Origin: Sphingomonas yabuuchiae
GTDB taxonomy: Bacteria > Pseudomonadota > Alphaproteobacteria > Sphingomonadales > Sphingomonadaceae
Reading direction: 5' to 3'
Assembly (NCBI RefSeq): GCF_014199595.1
Contig: NZ_JACHNX010000017.1
Coordinates: forward strand, 1-64,000
Length of the DNA stretch: 64,000 bases
The notes beneath the pieces were generated by a model. It did no database searches. It was not told the origin of the DNA and worked only from the letters and a program-made list of their open reading frames with translations. Below are positions 35,781-44,302 of this stretch, one piece after another; position 1 is the stretch's first letter; each line of letters begins with the position of its first letter. The translations under genes were made by a program, and so were the position numbers.

Positions 35781-38297
35781 TCAGCGCGTTTCCTTCGTCG
35801 CCTCGATCGCGGCATTGGCGGCCAGGATATAGGCCGAGGTGGTCGCGACCGTGTATTCGTTCTCGAACCACAGGAATGGCCATTCGGTCTTCAACTCGGG
35901 GAAGTCGGGCTTCACGATCAGCACGCCCGGCACTAGACCGCCGGGGATGAAGCCGTAATCGGCGCGGTTGTGGCCATAGCCGATCAGCTTGGACGCGGTG
36001 CCCACCGTCGAGACGAGCGACAGATTGTTCGCCGGATGCCGCCCCAGCACATAGTCGATGGCGTTCAGCGTATAGTCGGTGCCGATGATTTCCGGGAACG
36101 CCTTGTGCATCAGGAAGGCGGTCGAGCCGAACTCGACGACCTGATGCGATCCGGCCCAGCCGCCCTCGCTGATCGGCACGCCGAAGGGGTTCTTGGCGGC
36201 CTCTTCATCCATCTTGACCTTGGTCTGGCGGACCAGCGGGACCAAGGCGGCGCGGTACTTCGCATCCATGAACGGAAGGGCGCGTACCGCCGAGGCGCGG
36301 ACCCAGGCGAAGTTCTTGGTGATGACGGGCATCAGCGCGCGCAGGCGATCGGCATAGACACGCTCGCCCTTGCTGGTGATCAGCATCTCGACGGTCGCGC
36401 CGACATTGGCGCCGTCCGCCGACCATGGCGTGCCGGAGTCGTCGCGCCCGTCGCCCGACTTGATCGGCCCCTTCTGATAGCGTCCCCACAGGATCTTGGC
36501 CGCGTCCCAGGCCTCGGCCGCCATCGTCGGATCGCTGTCCGCCAGCGCGCGGGACGCGGCGGCGAGGGCGCCTACGACCGCCAGATTGTTGGCGGGCAGA
36601 TCGGTGGTGAAGGCCCAGCGATCGTCCTGCGCGCCCGACGAACCGCCATTACGCTCGCTGGTGCCGAGCGACGCGTCATAGGTCAGATTGTCGGTCTGCG
36701 ACCCTGCATCGCCCAGATGGGCATATTGGCGCTGCACCGGATCGATGATGCCGACGATGGCATGGCCGAACACCTTGTACTGGGCGAGCAGTTGCAGGAC
36801 GCCGTGGCGGATCTGCTGCACCGAGTCCTGCTTGCCGTCGGGCTTGCGGATCTCCACCGCGCGGGCGGCCTCGTCCACGCTCGTTTCGTCCCAGTCGAGG
36901 CCGTAAAGCTCGCGTCCCCAGGCCAGGTCGCGGACCACCTGCGCATTCTGCGGTGTCTGGATGTCGTAATCGCCCGCATCCTGAAAGCCGCCGACATTCA
37001 GGCCGGGGATATGCTCGCCCGGCTTGAACGGCGAGTCGAGGTTGGGGCCCATCTTATAGCCGTCGAAATGGACATGGTTGGGCGGTGCTTGGCGGGCATC
37101 GTCGAGATGCGAGGGGGCGGACCAGACGCGGTATTGTTCGCGAATGCCGACATGATCCATCTGCTCGGCGATGAAGGTGTCGAGCGAGGTCTGCCAGATG
37201 CGGTCATAGGCGTCGGCGGCGATACGGAACGGGTTCGTCACCTGACCGCCATAGGCAATGGCATAGATGCCGGGCTCGCGCACTTGGGAGAAGTCGAAGG
37301 CGGCGTAATTATACCGCATCCAGCGCCCGCGCGGGGCGACGGCGGCACGCAACACCGACTGGCGCGTGCCGTCTGCGGCCAGTCGGACCAGTTCCGCCTC
37401 GCCCGGCGGGGTCCCGTGCGGATCGGTTTCGATCAGCGCGACCTTGGCGCGGCCGGGCGTATAGCCCGCCTGGTTGAACGAGACGACCGGCGGGCGCACC
37501 CAGTCCTTCACGACATTGGGGCGGACATGCCAGACCACGGCATTCTCCTTCGCCCCCGCCGCGATCAGCGAGCGGACGACGAACCAGCCATTCTGTGCCC
37601 GGTTGCGCGCGTCATAAAGCGCCAGCCCGCCCGCATCCGACGTGATCGTCACGCGGGTCAGCGGGTCTTCGGGCGACAGGGTGATCGACTTGCCCCCCGA
37701 GGCCAAAGGCGTCGGATCGCCCGATCCGTCCTTGGCCATCGGGCCGGTGGGATGGCGTGGGAACAGGCCCGGCGCGGTATCCATCAGATAGGTCTTGCCG
37801 AAATAGCTGGTCGGCAGGAAATCGAGGTTGAAACCGGCCTTGCCCGCCAGCGCGGCGGGCAGCGGCTGATCGAGGTCGACGGCGATGCGAAACCCGTCGC
37901 CTTCCGCCGTCACCTTTACCCGATAGGCAAGATTCTGGTCCTTATAGGCCGAGCGGACGACGATCTGGTTGGGCTCGGTCCCGCGCGCCCGGCTGACAAA
38001 GGCGGGGACGGGGTCCCATTGCTCGGGCGTGGGGTTGAGGCGTATCGCGCCATCGGTGGCGATCCGCTCGCCATGCAGGACGATCTGGATCCCGGCATTC
38101 TTCTCGTCGAAGAAGATGGGGCTGAACTGGTTCTGGTCGACCATCACGGTCAGGCCCTGCCGCTCCAGCGTCTCGGCCGGGGTGACGGACAGCGCCGGTG
38201 CCGTACCCTGCGTCGTGACCTGTGCCTGTGCCTGCACGGCGCAGGACGCCATGATGCTCGCCGATGCCAGCAAGACGACACCCATGTGTTTCAGCAT
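35781..38297 (-). CDS. Glycoside hydrolase family 9 (cellulase/glucosidase-like)
   Basis: This 838-residue exported enzyme has a signal peptide (ending near VQAQA-QV), an N-terminal beta region of about 250 residues, an Ig-like CelD_N domain (PVVSFNQAGYTPGRAKVALIETD near residue 280) and a GH9 (alpha/alpha)6 catalytic domain. The catalytic motifs are GFQDAGDYDIQTPQN (base Asp, near residue 447), RHPANNLS (near residue 755) and ENEYTVATTSAYI with the acid Glu near residue 817. It should cut beta-1,4-glucans or oligosaccharides. It starts behind GAGGAGGGG and has a LacI-type operator upstream. Confidence 0.9.
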   Translation of the reverse strand: MLKHMGVVLLASASIMASCAVQAQAQVTTQGTAPALSVTPAETLERQGLTVMVDQNQFSPIFFDEKNAGIQIVLHGERIATDGAIRLNPTPEQWDPVPAFVSRARGTEPNQIVVRSAYKDQNLAYRVKVTAEGDGFRIAVDLDQPLPAALAGKAGFNLDFLPTSYFGKTYLMDTAPGLFPRHPTGPMAKDGSGDPTPLASGGKSITLSPEDPLTRVTITSDAGGLALYDARNRAQNGWFVVRSLIAAGAKENAVVWHVRPNVVKDWVRPPVVSFNQAGYTPGRAKVALIETDPHGTPPGEAELVRLAADGTRQSVLRAAVAPRGRWMRYNYAAFDFSQVREPGIYAIAYGGQVTNPFRIAADAYDRIWQTSLDTFIAEQMDHVGIREQYRVWSAPSHLDDARQAPPNHVHFDGYKMGPNLDSPFKPGEHIPGLNVGGFQDAGDYDIQTPQNAQVVRDLAWGRELYGLDWDETSVDEAARAVEIRKPDGKQDSVQQIRHGVLQLLAQYKVFGHAIVGIIDPVQRQYAHLGDAGSQTDNLTYDASLGTSERNGGSSGAQDDRWAFTTDLPANNLAVVGALAAASRALADSDPTMAAEAWDAAKILWGRYQKGPIKSGDGRDDSGTPWSADGANVGATVEMLITSKGERVYADRLRALMPVITKNFAWVRASAVRALPFMDAKYRAALVPLVRQTKVKMDEEAAKNPFGVPISEGGWAGSHQVVEFGSTAFLMHKAFPEIIGTDYTLNAIDYVLGRHPANNLSLVSTVGTASKLIGYGHNRADYGFIPGGLVPGVLIVKPDFPELKTEWPFLWFENEYTVATTSAYILAANAAIEATKETR

Positions 38298-38314
38298 AAC
38301 CCCTCCTCAATAAA

Positions 38315-38326
38315 GATAGCGCTATC
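38315..38326. promoter_or_regulatory. LacI-family operator upstream of GH9 gene
   Basis: GATAGCGCTATC is a perfect 12-bp palindrome, and with its flanks it reads AATGATAGCGCTATCTTT on the minus strand. The central CG and TGATAGCGCTATC form fit the consensus used by LacI-family sugar regulators in Xanthomonas and Caulobacter. It starts 18 nt upstream of the GH9 start codon, within the leader or promoter. No lacI gene is in the window. Confidence 0.7.
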
Positions 38327-38620
38327 ATTTTTAATCATGGGCAGGGCGGCGAACTGTAGGGATTCAACGCCTTGTCCAAAACGCGGGGCGACGCGGTTTC
38401 CGCTTTCGCCTTGGATGCAATCTGTGCCAGCTTTGTCGATTAAACAACGAAAAAATGGCGATTTGTTCTGGGTCAACTTTTGAAGGGCGGATGGGGATGG
38501 CAAGCCATCGGGGGTGCAATTTGCGTTGCCTGTATACCGCTCACATACTCTGATGCAGATATGGAAACGGCGCGGACCGCTCTTGCCGTCCGCGCCGTCC
38601 CGAAAGTGGCAGAAGGAGCG
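38327..38620. other. Non-coding stretch between TPR and GH9 genes
   Basis: About 290 nt with lower G+C than its surroundings. It must hold the GH9 promoter on the minus strand. I see no convincing ORF, RNA or strong hairpin. Confidence 0.5.
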
Positions 38621-39256
38621 TTACTTCTGCGATGTGTAGCGCGGTTGGACCCGGCCCGCTTCGTCGGCGGCCTGCTTGATCAGCTGGATATTGCGCTTGA
38701 TCGAGGCGGCGAGGGCCGAGCGGACAGACTCGTCGGCATCGGAACCGGCAGGCACTTCGCGTAGCAGCTGGAGCCACTCGCCGATCGCCTCGTCATGCTG
38801 GCCCTTCAAATCCTTTTCCATCGCGAAATAGAAGCGCGCGCGCGCATCGCGCGGGTCGATCGCGATGGCCTTGCGGAACGCGTTCCCCGCCTCGGCGGGC
38901 AGTTCGATGCCCTGCGCCTTCGTGGTCTGCATGACCGTCTCACCCAGCGCCGACCAGGCGTTCGCCTGGTTGGGATCGATCGCCAGCGACGCACGATAGG
39001 CGGCCGCGGCCTCGTCGAACCGGCGCTTGGCGAGCAGTGCGTCGCCCAGTTCCTTCTGTGCGGCGGCGCTACCCGGCGCCTTGCTGGCGGCGGCCTGCGC
39101 GGTGGCGGGATCGGGGGCCGCCATGGGTCGCTCGACAAAGACCGGGGCCTGGGCGGCCTTCTCCGCTGGGCGCCGCAGCAGGGCACTGGCGATAAAGGCC
39201 AGGACGACCAGGACGAGCAGGATGCCTGCGATGACGAGGAGCTTGCGGCGTTTCAC
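38621..39256 (-). CDS. Membrane-anchored TPR protein (CcmI/CycH-like)
   Basis: This 211-residue protein has one N-terminal transmembrane segment (LLVIAGILLVLVVLAFIASALL, residues about 5-26) and then three TPR-type helical repeats (about residues 65-165; for example AAAQKELGDALLAKRRFDEAAAAYRASLAIDPN). The C-terminal part (EWLQLLREVPAGSDADESVR) resembles the TPR half of cytochrome c maturation protein CcmI/CycH. No ccm gene is adjacent, so that link is uncertain. It is a periplasmic scaffold in form. Confidence 0.8.
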   Translation of the reverse strand: MKRRKLLVIAGILLVLVVLAFIASALLRRPAEKAAQAPVFVERPMAAPDPATAQAAASKAPGSAAAQKELGDALLAKRRFDEAAAAYRASLAIDPNQANAWSALGETVMQTTKAQGIELPAEAGNAFRKAIAIDPRDARARFYFAMEKDLKGQHDEAIGEWLQLLREVPAGSDADESVRSALAASIKRNIQLIKQAADEAGRVQPRYTSQK

Positions 39257-39565
39257 GATTCATCCCTGCTGATTATGTCGCCGGACCCTATCGCCCGGTA
39301 TGTCCTGACACAGCGTAAAGCGCGCATGGACCGCGCGGAACCCGTCTTGTCCTGAAACATGTCGCATCAAGCCGCTGCCCCAGAACGGGATCGCTTCGGA
39401 ATTTACCGGACGCGACATCGGCGCCGATATCGATAGAGTGTGGGGGACAGGGCAGATGAGTCGCCCGAAATGCCAATGGAAATATCGCTCGGTCGTGAAG
39501 GCGCGACCGAGACGGGATCACCCGTTCCGACACATGATCGGGTGCGCGGCGTAACAGGGAGTTTG
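39257..39565. other. Non-coding stretch before PEP-CTERM gene
   Basis: A 309-nt divergent intergenic region. A perfect 12-bp palindrome ATCGGCGCCGAT lies at 39417-39428 and might be a regulator site. I see no sigma-54 GG-N10-GC promoter of the kind reported for some PEP-CTERM genes. Confidence 0.4.
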
Positions 39566-40246
39566 ATGATGGCGGCTGTGACGAAGATGATGGCAATGGC
39601 GGGTGTCATGGCTGGCGCGCTGATCGCGACGGCCGCCCATGCGGGCACGCTGTCCTCGACGCCGGGCAATGTCATGCCGACCAATCCCTCGGTCCTGATC
39701 GACTTCGACGGCACGAACGGCAACACCACCTATTCGTCGGGCTTTTCGCTGTCGGGCACCGCCGTCCTGACGACCGGCTCGGCCAATGGTTATAGCCGGC
39801 CGATGGGCGACACGACCCAGTATCTGATGGTCAATGGCGGCAAGACGGCCGAGTTGCGCACCAAGGACTATAGCTATGACGGCTTCGGTCTCTATTGGGG
39901 TTCGATCGACTCGTTCAATACGCTGGAAGTACTCGGCGCCGCCGGTAACGTCCTGAAGACGATCACGGGCCTGGACGTCATTTCGCCGACCGCCGACGTG
40001 CCGGGCACCTATTACAACGATCCGAGCCTGAACCGCTACGTCACCTATACGCTCGACAGCCTGACGGGTGAGCGCATCGCGGGCCTGCGCTTCTCCTCGG
40101 GCGATACCGCCTTCGAACTCGACAATGTCACCTTCTTCGGCGGCAAGCCGACCTCGGTCCCCGAGCCCGCCACGCTGACCCTGTTCGGCGCAGGGATCGG
40201 CGGCCTGATCGCCGCGTCGCGTCGCCGCCGCAAGAAGACCGCCTGA
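39566..40246 (+). CDS. PEP-CTERM sorted exported protein
   Basis: This 226-residue protein has a signal peptide (ending near AAHA-GT, residue 28), a beta-rich central region with a DFDG motif at its start, and a C-terminal sorting signal of the exosortase kind: VPEPATLTLFGAGIGGLIA followed by the basic run RRRRKK. Exosortase and its regulators, needed to process it, are not in this window. Start ATG 39566 follows AGGGAG. Such proteins are tied to extracellular matrix in many Proteobacteria; the function of this one is unknown. Confidence 0.88.
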   Translation: MMAAVTKMMAMAGVMAGALIATAAHAGTLSSTPGNVMPTNPSVLIDFDGTNGNTTYSSGFSLSGTAVLTTGSANGYSRPMGDTTQYLMVNGGKTAELRTKDYSYDGFGLYWGSIDSFNTLEVLGAAGNVLKTITGLDVISPTADVPGTYYNDPSLNRYVTYTLDSLTGERIAGLRFSSGDTAFELDNVTFFGGKPTSVPEPATLTLFGAGIGGLIAASRRRRKKTA

Positions 40247-40296
40247 TCCCAGGCATTCCGGCTGGTCGGTCCGACAGGATCGATCGGAGAAACGAA

Positions 40297-40325
40297 AAGG
40301 GCGGCCCCGGGGCCGCCCTTTTTTG
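40297..40325 (+). terminator. Rho-independent terminator after PEP-CTERM gene
   Basis: AAGGGCGGCCCC and GGGGCCGCCCTT form a 12-bp stem with almost no loop, followed by TTTT. An A-rich stretch on the left side means it may also serve the convergent antiporter gene. Confidence 0.9.
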
Positions 40326-40365
40326 TGTCCGCTACGGAAGACGGTGAAAGGCCAGCCCCGCCGGG

Positions 40366-41739
40366 TCAGGCGGCGGCGCCGTTCAGCGTTTCCATCTCGC
40401 CCAGCACCCGCGCTTTGCGGCCATAGACATATTCGAACAGCGGGCTGGCCATCATCGTGGTCACGATCGCCATCAGCACCAGCATCGAGAACAGGGTGGG
40501 GCCGATTATCCCCTTTTGCAGCCCGATATTGATGATGATCAGTTCCATCAGCCCGCGCGAGTTCATCAGCGCGCCGATCCCCATCGCCGTGCGATTGTCC
40601 TCGCCACAGGCGCGCGCCGCCAGATAGCAGGCGCCGAACTTGGCAGCAATCGACGCGGCCAGGATGCCGAGCGCGATCAGCAGCAGCGGCAGCGAGTTGA
40701 CCATGTCCATCCGCGTGTTCAGCCCCGAATAGGTGAAGAACATCGGCAGCAGCAGGACGACGGCCAGCGGCTCGACCTTCTTCTTCAACTCGGTGACGAA
40801 CAGGCCGCGCGGCATGAAGACGCCCAGGATGAAGCCGCCGAAAATGCCATGCACGCCGATCGCGTCCATGATGAAGGCGGACAGGCAGAAGGCCATTAGC
40901 GTGATCGCCAGCACGGTCGTGCTCATCTCGCCCCGTGCCTCGACCGCCCGGCCCAGCGGCGCCAGCAGGCGGCGACCGAACAGGACGAGGAAGCCGACAT
41001 AGAGGAACGCTCCGCCGATTGCGAGGATCGCCACCCCGCTGCCGCCGCCGAAGGTCGCCAGCACGATCGCCAGTACGCACCAGGACGCGGCGTCGTCGAA
41101 CGCGCCCGCCGCCAGCGACAAGGTGCCGAGCGGACTGTCCGCCAGCCCCCGTTCGTTGATGATCCGCGCCAGCATCGGAAAGGCGGTCAGCGCGATACAG
41201 GCGCCCAGGAACAGCGTGGCATTGGCCTGGCTGATCCCGGCCGTGAACAGGCCGGGCACCTTGAGCAGCAGGGGAGTGATCGCCACCGCGATCAGGAACG
41301 GCGCGATCACGCCCGAGGCCGACACGGCCATGGCACTGCGCGCCTTGGACTGGAAATGATCGAGGCGGAGCGTCAGCCCGACCAGGAACATGTACAGCGC
41401 CACGCCAAGCTGCGCGCCCGCATAAAGGACGTTGCGGGTTTCCTTGGGAAAGATCGCCGCCTGCAGGTCGGGAAAGAACAGGCCAAGCAGCGACGGGCCG
41501 AGCACGACACCGGCGATCATCTCGCCCACCACCGGCGGCTGGCCCAGGAACCGCTGTCCGGCCCAGCTGACGACGCGACAGGCGAACAGGATCACCGCCA
41601 ATTGCAGGAAGAAATGGATGCTATAGTCGCCGGGCACATAGGTGGCGGCGGCCCCGGCGCTGGCCGGGCCATGCGGTGACAGGATGCCGCCAAAGGTCTT
41701 CCAGAAACTGTCGATCGCGTCGTTCATCGGTCTTCGCAT
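40366..41739 (-). CDS. CPA2 family sodium/proton antiporter
   Basis: This 457-residue polytopic protein has about 12 transmembrane segments, the Nhe/Kef core motifs (VVGEMIAGVVLGPSLLG near residue 65, GAFDDAASWCVLAIVL near residue 207 with the ion-binding Asp pair) and no TrkA-N domain, unlike the antiporter at 9.9 kb. It likely exchanges Na+ or K+ for H+. ATG 41739 (MRRPMNDAID) sits behind GAGGGGGG; ATG 41727 is the alternative. A longer open frame to 41853 has no support. Confidence 0.9.
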   Translation of the reverse strand: MRRPMNDAIDSFWKTFGGILSPHGPASAGAAATYVPGDYSIHFFLQLAVILFACRVVSWAGQRFLGQPPVVGEMIAGVVLGPSLLGLFFPDLQAAIFPKETRNVLYAGAQLGVALYMFLVGLTLRLDHFQSKARSAMAVSASGVIAPFLIAVAITPLLLKVPGLFTAGISQANATLFLGACIALTAFPMLARIINERGLADSPLGTLSLAAGAFDDAASWCVLAIVLATFGGGSGVAILAIGGAFLYVGFLVLFGRRLLAPLGRAVEARGEMSTTVLAITLMAFCLSAFIMDAIGVHGIFGGFILGVFMPRGLFVTELKKKVEPLAVVLLLPMFFTYSGLNTRMDMVNSLPLLLIALGILAASIAAKFGACYLAARACGEDNRTAMGIGALMNSRGLMELIIINIGLQKGIIGPTLFSMLVLMAIVTTMMASPLFEYVYGRKARVLGEMETLNGAAA

Positions 41740-41875
41740 CCCCCCTCGCGTCCGGCCTTGCGCGGTCCGGCCCAGGCGATAGCGACGCCAAGTCGCGGTG
41801 CGTTGCAACGGGATTTCTTTGGACAGGAAGCGATTGTGCCCGCCCGCTGGCAAACTGTGTTCTTGCCGCTACAAG

Positions 41876-41891
41876 GTAGGTACGTACCTAC
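41876..41891 (+). promoter_or_regulatory. Toxin-antitoxin operator palindrome
   Basis: GTAGGTACGTACCTAC is a perfect 16-bp palindrome that ends 15 nt before the antitoxin start. Phd/VapB-type antitoxins bind such palindromes and repress their own operon, so this is the likely autoregulatory site. Confidence 0.78.
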
Positions 41892-41906
41892 ATATTCGAG
41901 GGGCGG

Positions 41907-42140
41907 ATGAAGACGCTGACCAGCCGCGAGTTCAACCAGGATGTCAGCCGCGCCAAGCGCTTGGCCCGAATCGAGCCGGTGTTCATCACCGATCGCGGAC
42001 GCCCCACCCATGTCCTGCTGGGCGTCGAGGCCTTTCGCCAATTGGCGCGCCAGACCGAGACGATCGTCGACCTGCTCGCGCAACCCGATGCGATGCCCGG
42101 CGAGGCGCCGCCGCCGCGCGACTGGAACCGGACGCGCTGA
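41907..42140 (+). CDS. Phd/YefM-type antitoxin
   Basis: This 77-residue protein has the Phd/YefM N-terminal DNA-binding fold (MKTLTSREFNQDVSRAKRLA, then EPVFITDRGRPTHVLLGVEAFRQL) and a short C-terminal tail (residues about 52-77) that would wrap the toxin. A GAGGGGCGG ribosome binding site precedes the ATG. Its stop overlaps the toxin start (TGATG), the normal coupling. A 16-bp palindrome precedes it. Confidence 0.88.
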   Translation: MKTLTSREFNQDVSRAKRLARIEPVFITDRGRPTHVLLGVEAFRQLARQTETIVDLLAQPDAMPGEAPPPRDWNRTR

Positions 42141-42595
42141 TGTATCTGCTCGATGCCAGCGTCGTGGCCGAACTGCGCGGTGCGCGGCGGGGACAGGCCG
42201 ATCCGGGGCTGGTCGACTGGGCCTCGGGCGTGCCGCGTCACGAACTGTTCCTGTCGGCGGTGACCTTGCTCGACCTTCAAGGAAACAGGGACACTGACGA
42301 CTGGATTGGCGGGCAGGTCCTGCCCGCGTTCGAGGGGCGTATTCTGGCGGTCGATGTCGCGGTGGTACGACGGTCGTCGGCACTGGGTTATGCGCAGACG
42401 CGTGACGCGCTGCTGGTGGCGACGGCGCTGGTCCATGGCTTGACGCTCGTCACGCGGCATGTCGCGGCCTATAAGGTCGGGCGGCCGAAGCTGTTCTGCC
42501 CCTGGGGTTTCGTACCCGACGATATGGGCGAAGACTGGCGGCAGGCGACGAAGGGCGGTTCACAATGGTTCCGCAACCTGTTCGTGAGGATATGA
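42140..42595 (+). CDS. PIN-domain (VapC-like) toxin, probably degenerate
   Basis: This 151-residue protein starts with the PIN motif MYLLDASVVAEL (Asp5, Glu11) and keeps the third acidic residue in TRDALLVATALVHG (Asp89). Where VapC proteins usually have TLLE plus an amphipathic stretch of about 20 residues, it reads TLLDLQGNRDTDDW, so that stretch is largely missing. The canonical N-x-x-D-F near the end is HVAAY, losing the last acidic residue. About 30 extra residues follow the usual C-terminal PW motif and end in a 4-nt overlap with the halogenase start. RNase activity is therefore doubtful. Confidence 0.72.
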   Translation: MYLLDASVVAELRGARRGQADPGLVDWASGVPRHELFLSAVTLLDLQGNRDTDDWIGGQVLPAFEGRILAVDVAVVRRSSALGYAQTRDALLVATALVHGLTLVTRHVAAYKVGRPKLFCPWGFVPDDMGEDWRQATKGGSQWFRNLFVRI

Positions 42596-44115
42596 ACGTG
42601 GTGGAGGGGCAGGCCAGGTCGATCCTGATCGTCGGCGGCGGCACGGCGGGCTGGCTGACCGCGGCCTATCTCGCCCGCTTTCTGGGGCCTGCGACCCGCA
42701 TCACCGTGCTGGAGGACCCGGCCATCGGCGCGATCGGGGTGGGTGAGGGGGCGTTCCCGACGATGCGCTCGACCCTGCGTTTCCTGGGGATCGACGAGGC
42801 GCATTTCATCCGCACGGCGGGTGCGACCTTCAAGCAGGGCATCCGTTTCGACGACTGGCGGCACGCCCCGGACGGGGGCAGGCGCCACCGCTATGTCCAT
42901 CCATTCGAGCCGCCCTTCCAGGCGGATGGCGTCGACCTCGTCGCGCACTGGCTGGCGCAGGACCCGGCGACCCGTGCGCCCTTTGCCGAGGCGGTGACGA
43001 TCCAGCACCGCGTCGCCGCCGCCGGGCGGGGACCGAAACAGGCGGGGGAAGGGGCGTTCGACGGGCCGCTCAGCTATGCCTATCATTTCGATGCGCATCG
43101 GCTGGTCGCGCTGCTGGCCGACCATGCCATGGGCCTGGGCGTGCGGCATCTGGAGGGCAGGCTGACCGGTGCGCAAGTGGGCGCGGACGGGCTGATCGCG
43201 CATGTCGTCACCGACCGTCAGGGCATGCTGACCGCCGACCTCTATGTCGACTGCACCGGGCAGCGGGCCGAACTCATCTCCGGTGCGCTGGGGGAGCCTC
43301 TGCTGCCGGTGCGCGACCAGCTGTTCACCAATCGCGCACTCGCCTGTCGTCTGCCCTATGATGCGGAGCGCGGACACGCCCTGCCGACCATGACCATCGC
43401 CACGGCGCATCGGGCGGGTTGGACCTGGGATATCGGGCTGGCCGAGGGGCGGGGGATCGGGACGGTCTATTCCGACGCGCATATGGATGACGAGGCCGCG
43501 ATTGCGACGCTCGCCGCCTATCTGGGACAAGATCCCCACAGGCTGGAGCCGCGTTTGCTGACCTTCGAGCCGGGGTATCGCCAGCGGCCCTGGATCGGCA
43601 ATTGCGTCGCGATCGGATTGGCCGGGGGCTTTCTGGAGCCGCTGGAGTCGACCGGCATCGTCCTGATCGAGGCGGCCGTCGCCATGCTGGCCGAGCTGTT
43701 TCCGCATCGCGGGCCGATCGCCGCGCCTGCCGCGCGCTTCAATACGCTGATGACCGCACGGTATCGGACGATCGTCGACTTTCTCAAGCTGCACTATTGC
43801 CTGAGCAGCCGGGACGAGCCGTTCTGGCGTGACAATGGTGCTGCCGGGACAATCTCCGACCGGCTACGGGACCTGCTGGAGCAATGGCGTTACCGGCCGC
43901 CGGGGCGGTTCGACTTCACGTTGGATGTCGAAAGCTTCGCCCATTTTAACTATCAGTATATCCTCTACGGCATGGGCTTTGCTGATGGTGAAGGTCGCCC
44001 GACCGGCGCGTCCGGCGAAGCGGAGCGGCTGTTCCGCAAGCTCCAGATGTTCGGCGACCGCGCCGTGGCGGATCTGCCGAGTCATGGTGAGTTGGTCGCG
44101 GCGATGCGGGGTTAG
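42592..44115 (+). CDS. Flavin-dependent tryptophan halogenase family protein
   Basis: This 507-residue protein (from ATG 42592) has the FAD-binding GGGTAG at residues 15-20, the lysine that forms the lysine-hypohalous acid intermediate (Lys81 in ATFKQGI) and the EPLESTG loop with the catalytic Glu. The halogenase motif WxWxIP reads WTWDIG, with Gly in place of Pro. The substrate is unknown. The start is ambiguous: ATG 42565 has AAGGG 9 nt upstream, ATG 42592 overlaps the toxin stop (ATGA), and GTG 42598 has GAGGA 7 nt upstream. No flavin reductase or biosynthetic partner is adjacent. Confidence 0.85.
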   Translation: MNVVEGQARSILIVGGGTAGWLTAAYLARFLGPATRITVLEDPAIGAIGVGEGAFPTMRSTLRFLGIDEAHFIRTAGATFKQGIRFDDWRHAPDGGRRHRYVHPFEPPFQADGVDLVAHWLAQDPATRAPFAEAVTIQHRVAAAGRGPKQAGEGAFDGPLSYAYHFDAHRLVALLADHAMGLGVRHLEGRLTGAQVGADGLIAHVVTDRQGMLTADLYVDCTGQRAELISGALGEPLLPVRDQLFTNRALACRLPYDAERGHALPTMTIATAHRAGWTWDIGLAEGRGIGTVYSDAHMDDEAAIATLAAYLGQDPHRLEPRLLTFEPGYRQRPWIGNCVAIGLAGGFLEPLESTGIVLIEAAVAMLAELFPHRGPIAAPAARFNTLMTARYRTIVDFLKLHYCLSSRDEPFWRDNGAAGTISDRLRDLLEQWRYRPPGRFDFTLDVESFAHFNYQYILYGMGFADGEGRPTGASGEAERLFRKLQMFGDRAVADLPSHGELVAAMRG

Positions 44116-44147
44116 CGCAGGATGACGTTACATTGAACCAAGGCGAG

Positions 44148-44249
44148 CCCCTCCCCTTCGGGGGAGGGGTTGGGGTGGGGCCTCGCCACAGGCGGCATGC
44201 TCGCGGAAGCGCCCCACCCCCGGCCCCTCCCCTGAAGGGGAGGGGTGGG
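44148..44249. repeat. Intergenic palindromic repeat, family A-like copy 5
   Basis: CCCCTCCCCTTCGGGGGAGGGG opens and CCCCTCCCCTGAAGGGGAGGGG closes the element, with GGGGTGGGGC and GCCCCACCCC as inner arms. It is similar in layout to copies 1-4 but diverged in sequence. It lies downstream of the halogenase gene. Confidence 0.7.
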
Positions 44250-44302
44250 TTTATTCAGGTCATCGGATTCCATGCGAGAGGGTCCTCGCTGACAGTTTCC
44301 TT

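Noticed and set aside
35970..38483. 837-codon open frame antisense to the GH9 gene
   Set aside because: The GH9 reading has catalytic motifs, a signal peptide and a ribosome binding site; the antisense product has no domain and typical shadow composition.
42140..42595. Frameshift in the toxin gene as a sequencing error
   Set aside because: The reading frame is continuous from start to end and keeps PIN motifs on both sides of the missing segment, so an in-frame deletion fits better than a single-base error.
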